Assembly (NCBI GenBank): GCA_938016515.1 | Contig: CALILP010000105.1 | Coordinates: 1-41,808, forward strand | Reading direction: 5' to 3' | Length of the DNA: 41,808 nucleotides | Source of the DNA: an uncultured Paracoccaceae bacterium | Lineage (GTDB): Bacteria; Pseudomonadota; Alphaproteobacteria; Rhodobacterales; Rhodobacteraceae | Part shown: in pieces, positions 34,603-41,808 of the stretch | Numbering within the stretch: the first letter of the stretch is position 1 | Layout of the letters: each line of letters starts with the position of its first letter | Made by a program: the position numbers and the translations under genes | The notes under the pieces: generated by a model | The model's database searches: none | Told to the model about the DNA's origin: nothing | What the model saw: the letters and a program-made list of their open reading frames with translations, nothing else

Positions 34603-37600
34603 ATGCGTATTCTCAATACCTTGACCCCAAGACTGCTTAGCGCGACGGCCCTTGTGATGGTCGGCACACTTGCCGCCGCGCAAGACAGCGGCGGCTTTTC
34701 AATCCGCGTCAACGGCGATGTCATCACCGAAGATCGTGGCGTGGCCAACGTTGCGCGGCAGGTGGACGTGGCATTGGAACAGGCAGACGTGCAGGTCGTC
34801 TTCGACGGGCTTGGGGGCGAACCGCGTCTGGACATGGAAATCGCAGGACCAGCCCAAGGCTACGGTCCCGGCGATCAGGTGACGCTGCAATCGGCGCTCA
34901 ACTACCCGGCCTATGTGGCACGCAGCGAATTCCGGGTGATTGACGAAGCTGCAGTTGGCGGTCCCAGCACCGTTCTGGTGGTTCCAGTTGATACCAACGG
35001 GACTGCAACGGTGTCTTTGCCTCAGGGCGATGCTTTGGTTGTGGTTCACCGGGTCTACGACAGCACCGGACGCTTTGATGAAACGGCACCCCTCGTTTTT
35101 GCGACAGGCGACAGGCGGGCCAACGCAGACGGCGTAGAAGAAGGGGCCGACAGCGCAATCCGGCGCAATATCCCGGTCTACGGCGGGGCGGTCACCGTGC
35201 GGGGGACAGGGGTCACAAATGGCGCGCAAGTTGTGGCTTTGGGTGAACGGATCCAACCAGATAGCGGCGGCGACTTTGTGATCCAACGCATTCTGCCTGC
35301 TGGTGATTATGACGTCGATGTTGCAGTCCAGGGGGCAGGTCAAAACGTGGACCTGACCCGTCGGATCGCAATCCCGGCCTCTGAATGGTTCTACACTGGC
35401 ACCGTTGATCTGACGTACCACCTGCGCGATGGCGACTCTATTTCGCGTGATGCCAACGCCACCGGCCGCGTGGCGGGCTATGTCGACGGGCGCACAGAAA
35501 CCGGCGTCGAGATTACAGCGTCCATCGACACCCAAGAAGGCGAGCTGGACGAGATCTTCCGCAACCTCGACGAAAAAGACCCGCGCCAGCTGCTGCTGCG
35601 GATCGACCCGGATGACCTTTACCCCACCTATGGCGACGATTCCGAAATTGTGGATAACACCCCTACATCCGGCAAGCTGTATGTGCGGATTGCGCGGGAC
35701 AATAACGTGGCCCTTTGGGGTGATTTTGACAGCCAGCTTGGGGGCAACCAATTGGTGCGCAACGAACGCACGCTCTACGGTCTGAAATTGCATGGCGAAA
35801 CCCAAACGGCCACTCCTGCGGGCGAGGCGCGTGGCAACATTGACCTTTACGCCGCCCAACCGGGGCGTCTGCCGCAGCGCGATGCTTTTCTGGGCACCGG
35901 CGGGTCGGTCTACTTTCTTGAAAAGCAAGACATTGGCGCCACCAGCGAGACTGTGACGATCCAACTGCGTGACCCCAAAACAGGACGCGTGATCGAAACC
36001 CGCGAACTGACACCCGGCGTCGACTACGACATCAACTACATCCAAGGCATCATAACCTTGGCAGAGCCGCTTCAAAGCACGCTCGCCCAAACAACAGTGG
36101 TCAGCGATCCGACGTCTGCGGCACAGGCGCAACTGGTTGTGCAGTATGAATTCACACCGACTGCAACGGATATCGACGGCTATTCCACCGGGGGCCGGGT
36201 CGAAGGCTGGGCAACAGATCAACTGCGTTTTGGTCTGTCAGGCATCCGGGAACAAACGGGCGTCGCGGATCAGACGCTGGTTGGGGCAGATGTACGCTAT
36301 CAGCTCAGTGACGGGACGTACCTGCAACTGGACTACGCAGAAAGCGATGGGCCGGGCTTTGGCTCGACCTTCTCGAACGACGGCGGCCTGATTGTCGAAA
36401 ACGTCGCGGGCGGTGACGGGACAGGGCGTGCGGTGAAAGCAGAAGGCAAACTGACCTTCGCAGACATCGGCTGGGCCGCCGACGGGGCGATCTCTGGCTA
36501 TTTCGAGGACCGGAGCGAAGGCTTCGCCAACCTTGATACGACCGTATCAGCGGCCACAGGTGACGAGCTGCTGTGGGGCTTTGCCATAGACGTGGCCCCA
36601 CAAGACGGCCTGCGCGTGTCTGCCTACTATGACAGCTATGAGAACGCAGCGGATGAGTTTGACCGCACCGGCGGCGTCGAGGTGGGCTATGCGCTTAACG
36701 GGCGCACCTCCGTCGACATCGGCGTCGAACACGTCGACCGCAACCGGGGCACAAACGACGGTCAGCGGACTGATCTGGCAGCGCGACTGACCTATGATTT
36801 GACAGACACAACAACGGTTTACGGGTTCGGGCAAGCGACTGTGGCGCGCGACGGCCTGCCGGAAAACAACCGGGCGGGTCTTGGTGGTTCATATGACACG
36901 GGAACCGGCTGGACTGTCGAAGGCGAAGTCTCGGAAGGCTCGCTTGGCTTCGGGGCGCGGATTTTTGCGCGCAGCGATGACGGGCAGGGCAACGAGGTCT
37001 ACGCAGGCTATGAACTGGAACCGGGCCGCGATCTGAACGGTCTCACACTCAGCGGACGGGACCGGGGGCGCTTTGTGACGGGCGGCAAACGGCGGCTGGG
37101 CAGTGACGTCAGCGTTTTCGGCGAAAACACCTATGATATGTTCGGGCAACGGCGCAGTCTGACCAGCGCTTATGGCCTGACGTACACGGCCAGCGACGCC
37201 CTGCGCTACACAACCGCGATGGAACTTGGGCGCGTGGACGACGGCGACGATACTGATTTCGACCGGACAGCCGTGTCCTTTGGGGCAGAATACGAAGATG
37301 AGACACTGCTGGCCTCAGGCCGTCTGGAATACCGGGTCGAAGAGGGCTTGCGCTCTGGCAGTGATCTGGACAGCGACACGCTGCTTTTGGCTGCAGACGC
37401 GCGCTATAAGATCAGCGATGCGGCACGGATTGTCGGGTCGGTTGATTATGTGCGAACCCAGACCGATCAAAGCGCGATCCTCGATGGGGACTTCACCAAT
37501 GTGACGCTGGGATATGCCTTCCGGCCTGTTAAGAACGACAAGCTGAACGTGCTGGCGCGCTATCGTTACCTGAACGATCAGGTCGGGCAACGTATCGACG

Positions 37601-38001
37601 GAACCGACGAAGACGGGCCGCGTCAGCGGTCGCAGGTGGTCAGCATCGACGCGCTTTATGATCTCAACACGCAGTGGACGGTGGGGGGCAAGCTTGGCTA
37701 CCGATCAACTGAATCTGCGGCAACTGAAGATGATGACTTTGCCCAAAATGATGCATGGCTCGCGGTAGCAAGCGTGACCTACCATGTGGTGCACGAATGG
37801 GACGCATTGGTCGAAGTGCGCAGCCTGAACACGGTGCAAGGTGAGACGTCGGACACCGGGTTGCTGGCAGTGGGGTACCGGCACTTTGGAGACAACGTAA
37901 AGGTTGGGATTGGGTACAACTTTGGTCGGTTCTCTGATGACCTGACCGATCTGGTGCAGGACGATCAGGGCGTGTTCATCAACTTTGTGGCAAAGTTCTA
38001 G
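34603..38001 (+). CDS. Outer-membrane beta-barrel partner of the DUF11-type surface protein
   Basis: A 1132-residue protein with a Sec signal (MRILNTLTPRLLSATALVMVGTLAAAQ). Periplasmic beta domains come first, including a carboxypeptidase-regulatory-like unit (GGAVTVRGTGVTNGAQVV, PAGDYDVDVAVQG). The central segment DPDDLYPTYGDDSE, LYVRIARDNNVALWGDF, NERTLYGLKLHGET, AQPGRLPQRDAFLGTGGSVY and PGVDYDINYIQGIITL belongs to a type I recall beside DUF11 giants in many proteobacteria. From about residue 520 the protein is a series of amphipathic strands with alternating aromatic ends, finishing VFINFVAKF: a C-terminal Phe barrel signature. No TonB box or plug is seen. One base separates it from the upstream gene. 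Probable anchor or exporter for that protein; this role is inferred. Confidence 0.8.
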   Translation: MRILNTLTPRLLSATALVMVGTLAAAQDSGGFSIRVNGDVITEDRGVANVARQVDVALEQADVQVVFDGLGGEPRLDMEIAGPAQGYGPGDQVTLQSALNYPAYVARSEFRVIDEAAVGGPSTVLVVPVDTNGTATVSLPQGDALVVVHRVYDSTGRFDETAPLVFATGDRRANADGVEEGADSAIRRNIPVYGGAVTVRGTGVTNGAQVVALGERIQPDSGGDFVIQRILPAGDYDVDVAVQGAGQNVDLTRRIAIPASEWFYTGTVDLTYHLRDGDSISRDANATGRVAGYVDGRTETGVEITASIDTQEGELDEIFRNLDEKDPRQLLLRIDPDDLYPTYGDDSEIVDNTPTSGKLYVRIARDNNVALWGDFDSQLGGNQLVRNERTLYGLKLHGETQTATPAGEARGNIDLYAAQPGRLPQRDAFLGTGGSVYFLEKQDIGATSETVTIQLRDPKTGRVIETRELTPGVDYDINYIQGIITLAEPLQSTLAQTTVVSDPTSAAQAQLVVQYEFTPTATDIDGYSTGGRVEGWATDQLRFGLSGIREQTGVADQTLVGADVRYQLSDGTYLQLDYAESDGPGFGSTFSNDGGLIVENVAGGDGTGRAVKAEGKLTFADIGWAADGAISGYFEDRSEGFANLDTTVSAATGDELLWGFAIDVAPQDGLRVSAYYDSYENAADEFDRTGGVEVGYALNGRTSVDIGVEHVDRNRGTNDGQRTDLAARLTYDLTDTTTVYGFGQATVARDGLPENNRAGLGGSYDTGTGWTVEGEVSEGSLGFGARIFARSDDGQGNEVYAGYELEPGRDLNGLTLSGRDRGRFVTGGKRRLGSDVSVFGENTYDMFGQRRSLTSAYGLTYTASDALRYTTAMELGRVDDGDDTDFDRTAVSFGAEYEDETLLASGRLEYRVEEGLRSGSDLDSDTLLLAADARYKISDAARIVGSVDYVRTQTDQSAILDGDFTNVTLGYAFRPVKNDKLNVLARYRYLNDQVGQRIDGTDEDGPRQRSQVVSIDALYDLNTQWTVGGKLGYRSTESAATEDDDFAQNDAWLAVASVTYHVVHEWDALVEVRSLNTVQGETSDTGLLAVGYRHFGDNVKVGIGYNFGRFSDDLTDLVQDDQGVFINFVAKF

Positions 38002-38010
38002 GGCGCAGCG

Positions 38011-38928
38011 CTATTCGGCGCGACCGACGATGATCACCTCGACCCGGCGATTGGCCTCGCGTCCATCTGCGGACAGATTGTTGGCGACGGGCGCAAGATA
38101 GCCCATCCCCTCTGCGGCAACCTGACGTGCGGGTATGTCATATGCGGCGGTCAGGCGGGCCATCACAGATTGCGCCCGCTTCTTGGACAAGGCAATGTTG
38201 GCGGCAAGCGAGCCTGCGGTGTCGGTGTGCCCTACAAGGGCGACGCGCAACGCCGGATTGCCGCGTAAAAAATCGGCCAAAGCGGACAAAGACGCATAGC
38301 TGTCTGCGGCTAGCGATGATGTACCGGGCGCAAACGACAGATCGGGCAAGATCGCACGGCCGTCTGCCTCAAGCGTGGCGCCCAAGCTGCCGGGCGTCGA
38401 CCGTGTCGCGATCGTCGGGCTTTGCGCGGCGACCGGGGCTGCGGCAGGTGTGCTACCAATCCGGTCAATCTGGATGTAGACGGCCTGCGCGATCTTGCTG
38501 ACCAGCAAAACCACATGATCGGTGTCATTGGTGCCGGTCCAATACTGGAAGTCGGCCAGATTGACCTGCATGTCGGGCGGGGGCAGAACATCAACGGCAA
38601 AGCGAAAGTCAAAACCACCGCATTGGCTGTCTGCACAGCTGAAGGTCTTGGTGTAGCCATCGGATTCAAGCTGAAGCACCATAGGCAGCAGCAAGGCCAG
38701 CGTGGTTTCAGGTGTCTCGGTTATTTTCCAGACGCTGCGGGTCAGGGTGCCTTCGATGATGGCGGTGGGCATGGCACCATCTGCCATCGGTGCAATCGCG
38801 ATCAGCAGTTGGTCAGGTGCGGCGGCAACCTCGGTGGTGATGGAAGCTGCGGCAGGAACTTGCAGGGCCTGGCCAGTCGCCGCAGCAGCCCAGCCGATCA
38901 GACAGAATGGGAGGGCTGCCCGGATCAT
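38011..38928 (-). CDS. OmpA-family outer-membrane/peptidoglycan-binding protein
   Basis: A 305-residue exported protein. After a signal peptide (MIRAALPFCLIGWAAAATGQA) comes a beta-rich domain with a cysteine pair (FSCADSQCGGFDFRFAVDVLPPP) typical of alphaproteobacterial OmpA-like proteins. Residues about 190-305 form the OmpA C-terminal domain (LSFAPGTSSLAADSYASLSALADFL, VALVGHTDTAGSLAANIALSKKRAQSV, VAAEGMGYLAPVANN, REANRRVEVIIV) with the Asp and Arg that bind diaminopimelate. Its ATG overlaps the stop of the peroxidase-like gene by 4 bases. Its 3' end faces the outer-membrane barrel gene across 9 bases. It may tether the envelope near the neighbouring surface proteins, but operon structure ties it to the cinA-like cluster. 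Confidence 0.88.
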   Translation of the reverse strand: MIRAALPFCLIGWAAAATGQALQVPAAASITTEVAAAPDQLLIAIAPMADGAMPTAIIEGTLTRSVWKITETPETTLALLLPMVLQLESDGYTKTFSCADSQCGGFDFRFAVDVLPPPDMQVNLADFQYWTGTNDTDHVVLLVSKIAQAVYIQIDRIGSTPAAAPVAAQSPTIATRSTPGSLGATLEADGRAILPDLSFAPGTSSLAADSYASLSALADFLRGNPALRVALVGHTDTAGSLAANIALSKKRAQSVMARLTAAYDIPARQVAAEGMGYLAPVANNLSADGREANRRVEVIIVGRAE

Positions 38929-39500
38929 CGCGCCTGCGCGTGATAGGCGTCGTTGGGCCGCATATCCGTGGCAGAGGCAACCCGGTTGGTCATGTTAAAG
39001 AACCCGGTCACCGCCGCAATATCCCAAATGTCGCGATCGGTGAAACCAACAGCGCGGAGCGCGTCGCGGTCCGCCTCAACAATCGTGGCACTGCTGGTGG
39101 TCATCTTCTCGGCAAAGGTCAGCATCGCAGTTTGCCGGGCATCCAGATGAGCCACCCGCCAGTTCATCACCAGCATCTCGCCCAACTGCGGATCACCTGA
39201 CATCGCTCGGACGGCAGCGCCGTGGGCGGTCAGGCAGTAAAAGCACTTGTTGATGGAGGAAACGACAACAGCAATCATCTCGCGTTCCAGCTTGGTCAGG
39301 CCGCTGTCTGCGAGCATGACATCGTTATAAAGGCCGGTGAAGGCGTTCAGCTTGTCGATGTCAAAAGCGTAAGCCTGCAGGACATTGGGCACCATGCCCA
39401 GCTTGTCTTGGCAGACGTCAAAGTACTTCTGCGTCGGCTCTGGCAACGGGTCGACCATCGGCAGGTCAAGGGCGGTGGGTTCTTTGGTCACGTCAGGCAT
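38925..39500 (-). CDS. AhpD-like peroxidase-related protein (carboxymuconolactone decarboxylase fold)
   Basis: A 191-residue protein of the uncharacterised peroxidase-related/AhpD family. The redox motif KCFYCLTAHGAAVR has CxxC plus a nearby His, as in alkylhydroperoxidase D. KYFDVCQDKLGMVPNVLQAYAF and FTDRDIWDIAAVTGFFNMTNRVA are family segments. The ATG at 39500 is used: the protein then begins MPDVTKEPTALDLPMV and overlaps the upstream GNAT gene by 8 bases. An in-frame ATG at 39533 would extend it further into that gene. Likely role: reduction of organic peroxides or redox defence in the cytoplasm. The exact partner is not known. Confidence 0.85.
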   Translation of the reverse strand: MPDVTKEPTALDLPMVDPLPEPTQKYFDVCQDKLGMVPNVLQAYAFDIDKLNAFTGLYNDVMLADSGLTKLEREMIAVVVSSINKCFYCLTAHGAAVRAMSGDPQLGEMLVMNWRVAHLDARQTAMLTFAEKMTTSSATIVEADRDALRAVGFTDRDIWDIAAVTGFFNMTNRVASATDMRPNDAYHAQAR

Positions 39501-40218
39501 CCGGTTTGATACGATAGTGATACTGTCCCACAATGGTCATCCCGAGGGAAGTGTAGAGCGCATTGGCCGCTTTGTTGGCGGCAACGGCGGCCAGCGTATA
39601 CCATGTGGCACCCTGTGATTGCCCCCAAACGGCTGTGGCTTGGGTCAAATGCGCGGCAAGGCCCTGACGCCGGGCATCTTTGGCCACCAGTAAGCCATGC
39701 AGCATCGCGCAATCATTTGAAATGCCCGCAAAAGCCACGCCAGCGGGACGGTCGTTCAGACGACCCAGAAAGCTAGATTTGGGGCAGGTGGCCCGATGCA
39801 TGATAGCGATGCGTGCAGGGTCAACGCCACCTTGCAGCCAGATCTCGTCCTGGCTTTTCAGGGGCGGCCAAACCTGAAAACTGGTCACAGGTGGGGGTGG
39901 GATGGCGATGTCTGCGATCGGGGCTGCGTAAAGGTTAGTGGGGTCTTTGATGACGAAACCGTGGTCTGCCAACAGGCTGTCGAGCGCCTCTTCGCCGTCG
40001 CGGATCATGAAGTGCGGGTCTTGGCCCAGATCACGCATAGCAGCTTCTGCGAACGGTAGCTCTTGTGCGCGGGCGGGCGATGTCGCGGTGGCGGCACTCA
40101 CCCGTTTGCCGCCCCCCAGGCCGTTGCGGATGATGAAGCCCGGGACGCGCGATTTTGCGGCTGCCGGCCATGTGACGTCAATGACATCGCAAAGCGTGCG
40201 CGCGTCGGGCAGGGTCAT
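39493..40218 (-). CDS. GNAT-family N-acetyltransferase
   Basis: A 241-residue protein. The C-terminal half is a GNAT domain: AGISNDCAMLHGLLVAKDARRQGLAAHLTQA has the acetyl-CoA pyrophosphate-binding R/Q-x-x-G-x-A loop, and AVAANKAANALYTSLGM is the usual motif B. The N-terminal half (VTWPAAAKSRVPGFIIRNGLGGGKRVSAAT) is a second, degenerate domain seen in related Rhodobacterales proteins. The start overlaps the stop of the CinA-like gene by 4 bases. The acyl acceptor is not predictable. Confidence 0.85.
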   Translation of the reverse strand: MTLPDARTLCDVIDVTWPAAAKSRVPGFIIRNGLGGGKRVSAATATSPARAQELPFAEAAMRDLGQDPHFMIRDGEEALDSLLADHGFVIKDPTNLYAAPIADIAIPPPPVTSFQVWPPLKSQDEIWLQGGVDPARIAIMHRATCPKSSFLGRLNDRPAGVAFAGISNDCAMLHGLLVAKDARRQGLAAHLTQATAVWGQSQGATWYTLAAVAANKAANALYTSLGMTIVGQYHYRIKPDA

Positions 40219-40961
40219 GTCGTAAATATCTTTTCCAGCGCCAGCATCGCATCATCAAGCCGGGTGGCGTCCTGTCCCCGGACCACGATGTTGGACCCGT
40301 ACTTGCCATCTTTCTGGAAAGGGTAGGATCCGACCGAAAGGTCCGCGAAGTCTTGCGCAAAGCTCCCAAGCGGCCCTGCGATATCGCCTTCTCCCCGGTG
40401 AACACGCAGCGTGCGCGACAGCAAAGGTGCGCCACCTTTCAGGGTTGGCAGGACGCTGGCAACCATCGCCTGAAACACCGACGGGACCCCGGCCATGACG
40501 TGCACGTTTCGGATCGTGAAACCGGGGGCAACGCTGACGGGGTTGTCGATCAGGGTGGCACTGTCGGGGATGCGGGCCATGCGCAGGCGGGCGGCGTTCA
40601 GCTCCATCCCATTGCGGTCGTAGTGGGCCGCCAGCAAGGCGCGGGCATCGTCGCGAATGTCGATGGGATCATCAAAAGCGGCGGCGATGCAATCTGCAGT
40701 GATGTCGTCATGGGTGGGGCCAATGCCACCGCTGGTAAAAACAGTGTCGTAGGTGGCGGACAAGGCTTTGACGGAGGCAATGATCGCGGGGGCATCATCG
40801 CTGACCACGCGGACCTCTTTGAGGTCGATACCCGCTTCTGTCAGTTGCCCGGCCAGATGATGCATATTGGCGTCTCTGGTCCGGCCAGAGAGGATTTCGT
40901 CGCCGATCACGAGCATGGCGGCATCCGGGTTCGCACCCGCATTTTTTGTCGTGATTGGCAT
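40215..40961 (-). CDS. CinA-like molybdopterin-binding domain protein
   Basis: A 248-residue protein consisting only of the MoaB/Mog-type (MoCF) domain: VIGDEILSGRTRDANMHHLA, RVVSDDAPAIIASVKAL, VFTSGGIGPTHDDITADCIA and PGFTIRNVHVMAGVP. The C-terminal nicotinamide-nucleotide amidase domain of full CinA (about 415 residues) is absent, which is common in Rhodobacterales. The ATG at 40961 has AGGAGA 6 bases upstream; the frame reaches 41102 but would overlap sfsA. It is the first gene of an overlapping four-gene operon (this gene, GNAT, AhpD-like, OmpA) and is divergent from sfsA across 39 bases. Confidence 0.87.
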   Translation of the reverse strand: MPITTKNAGANPDAAMLVIGDEILSGRTRDANMHHLAGQLTEAGIDLKEVRVVSDDAPAIIASVKALSATYDTVFTSGGIGPTHDDITADCIAAAFDDPIDIRDDARALLAAHYDRNGMELNAARLRMARIPDSATLIDNPVSVAPGFTIRNVHVMAGVPSVFQAMVASVLPTLKGGAPLLSRTLRVHRGEGDIAGPLGSFAQDFADLSVGSYPFQKDGKYGSNIVVRGQDATRLDDAMLALEKIFTT

Positions 40962-41000
40962 CTCTGTCTCCTGTGGTTTGTGCATGTTATAGGCGGTCCC

Positions 41001-41705
41001 ATGCAGTTTGCCACACCCCTCATCCCCGCCCGCCTGTTCCGTCGCTACAAACGGTTTCTGGCCGATTGCTCGTTGGAGGACAGGACCGAGGTGGTGGCGC
41101 ATTGCGCCAACCCCGGTTCAATGATGGGGCTGGCGGAGCCGGGGACGAAAATCTGGCTGGAACCTAATGATGATCCGAAGAAAAAACTAAAGTATGGCTG
41201 GCGTCTTGTGGATCACGAGAATGGTCACTTTACGGGGGTGGATACCTCTGTGCCGAACCGGGCGTTGAAGGCAGCCTTGCTGGCGCATGAGGTGCCCGGG
41301 CTGAAATATGATCTGGTGCGGCCAGAGGTGAAATACGGGGAAAATTCGCGGATTGATTTTCTGCTCAGCGGGCAGGGGCCGGATACCTACGTCGAGGTGA
41401 AATCCGTCACCCTGTCCCGTCAGCCCGGTTTGGCCGAATTTCCTGATAGCGTCACGGCACGGGGGACGAAACATCTTGTGGAACTGGCCGAAATGGTCCG
41501 TCAGGGCCACCGCGCTGTGATGTTGTACCTGGTGCAACGTACGGATTGCGCGGACCTGACGTTGGCCGGGGACATCGACGGGACCTATGTCGCAGCGTTT
41601 CATGCCGCCCGTGCTGTAGGGGTTGAGGTGATGGCGTTTGACTGTGCCATTTCGCCTGCCGGGGTGAATGTGCGCAGGCCAGTGCGGTTTGTGGACCCGG
41701 TGTGA
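41001..41705 (+). CDS. sfsA: DNA/RNA nuclease SfsA (sugar fermentation stimulation protein)
   Basis: A 234-residue SfsA. Conserved segments are LIPARLFRRYKRFLADC, VVAHCANPGSMMGL, VKYGENSRIDFLL and YVEVKSVTLSR, giving an E/D...D...ExK catalytic arrangement of the PD-(D/E)xK nuclease fold, then ARGTKHLVELAEMV and VMLYLVQRTDC. The ATG at 41001 gives the normal N-terminus and length; the same frame is open far upstream through antisense cinA sequence, which is not coding. SfsA was first linked to maltose gene activation in E. coli. Its physiological role in alphaproteobacteria is unclear. Confidence 0.92.
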   Translation: MQFATPLIPARLFRRYKRFLADCSLEDRTEVVAHCANPGSMMGLAEPGTKIWLEPNDDPKKKLKYGWRLVDHENGHFTGVDTSVPNRALKAALLAHEVPGLKYDLVRPEVKYGENSRIDFLLSGQGPDTYVEVKSVTLSRQPGLAEFPDSVTARGTKHLVELAEMVRQGHRAVMLYLVQRTDCADLTLAGDIDGTYVAAFHAARAVGVEVMAFDCAISPAGVNVRRPVRFVDPV

Positions 41706-41808
41706 TGGGCATTGGCCGGTGTGGGGATGAAACTGCGGGAGCCTCCGGCGGGGATATAGAAAGAAACAAAGAAGTCTGGGTGCGGTGGTGGACTGGTCAT
41801 GGCCCGAT
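41706..41808. other. Short intergenic tail with a Rhodobacterales-like repeat motif
   Basis: The segment at 41735-41774 reads CGGGAGCCTCCGGCGGGGAT followed by an A-rich ATAGAAAGAAACAAAGAAG tail. In my recollection GC-rich runs ending in GGGGATAT...AAAGAA(A)CAAAGAAG recur between genes in Rhodobacterales. No gene can be supported in the last 100 bases. Confidence 0.35.

Noticed and set aside
34699-36222. 507-codon open frame antisense to the outer-membrane barrel gene
   Set aside because: It lies wholly opposite a gene with clear signal peptide, strand pattern and C-terminal Phe. Its translation is rich in Cys, His and Arg without domain motifs, as expected of a shadow frame in GC-rich DNA.
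40353-41000. N-terminal extension of sfsA in the same open frame
   Set aside because: The extension runs antisense through the CinA-like gene. The ATG at 41001 starts a protein of normal SfsA length with the usual N-terminus.
41600-41808. Possible gene start at the far right edge on either strand
   Set aside because: Too little sequence; the minus-strand frame is a shadow of sfsA and the plus-strand ATG near the end lacks a ribosome site.

Overview
The window reads as chromosomal DNA of a marine alphaproteobacterium of the order Rhodobacterales (Roseobacter group or a close relative). The main support is the left edge: ccoN, fnrL and hemN with two perfect FNR boxes, an arrangement known from Rhodobacter. 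Further support comes from an SfsA / CinA-like / GNAT cluster at the right edge and from a methanethiol-oxidase-type gene, a sulfur function common in this group. The species cannot be named from the sequence.

Left part (1-9399) is metabolic. The 5' end of ccoN (minus), fnrL (minus) and hemN (plus) form an oxygen-response cluster. A 370-base leader with operator-like repeats precedes a methanethiol oxidase (SBP56) homologue and a directly abutting GTG-started membrane protein. A membrane-anchored AraC-type regulator (minus) is divergent from an exported alpha/beta hydrolase. Then come mtnA and a class II aldolase with a 4-base overlap, which fit methylthioadenosine salvage, probably the DHAP shunt.

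Middle part (9400-15590): a DUF1501/DUF1800 gene pair (minus) lies directly downstream of an OmpR-type response regulator and its histidine kinase (minus). A HAD-family phosphatase is divergent from the regulator.

Surface and secretion region (15833-38001): a 2312-residue RTX protein is built from eight copies of a domain of about 171 residues in two sets of four, each set followed by a LamG-like domain and an RTX block. It is followed 27 bases later by a lipoprotein that looks like a TbpB-type surface barrel. After a regulatory gap with one small minus-strand ORF comes a 3399-residue exported protein with 23 tandem DUF11/DUF7507-type Ig-like repeats and an SdrD-B-like C-terminal region. One base after its stop starts an 1132-residue outer-membrane beta-barrel protein. 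The two look like an obligate surface pair. This region holds the most unusual biology in the window.

Right part (38011-41808): an overlapping minus-strand operon encodes a CinA-type molybdopterin-binding protein, a GNAT acetyltransferase, an AhpD-like peroxidase-family protein and an OmpA-family protein. It is divergent from sfsA. No tRNA, rRNA, CRISPR array, insertion sequence or integrase was recognised.
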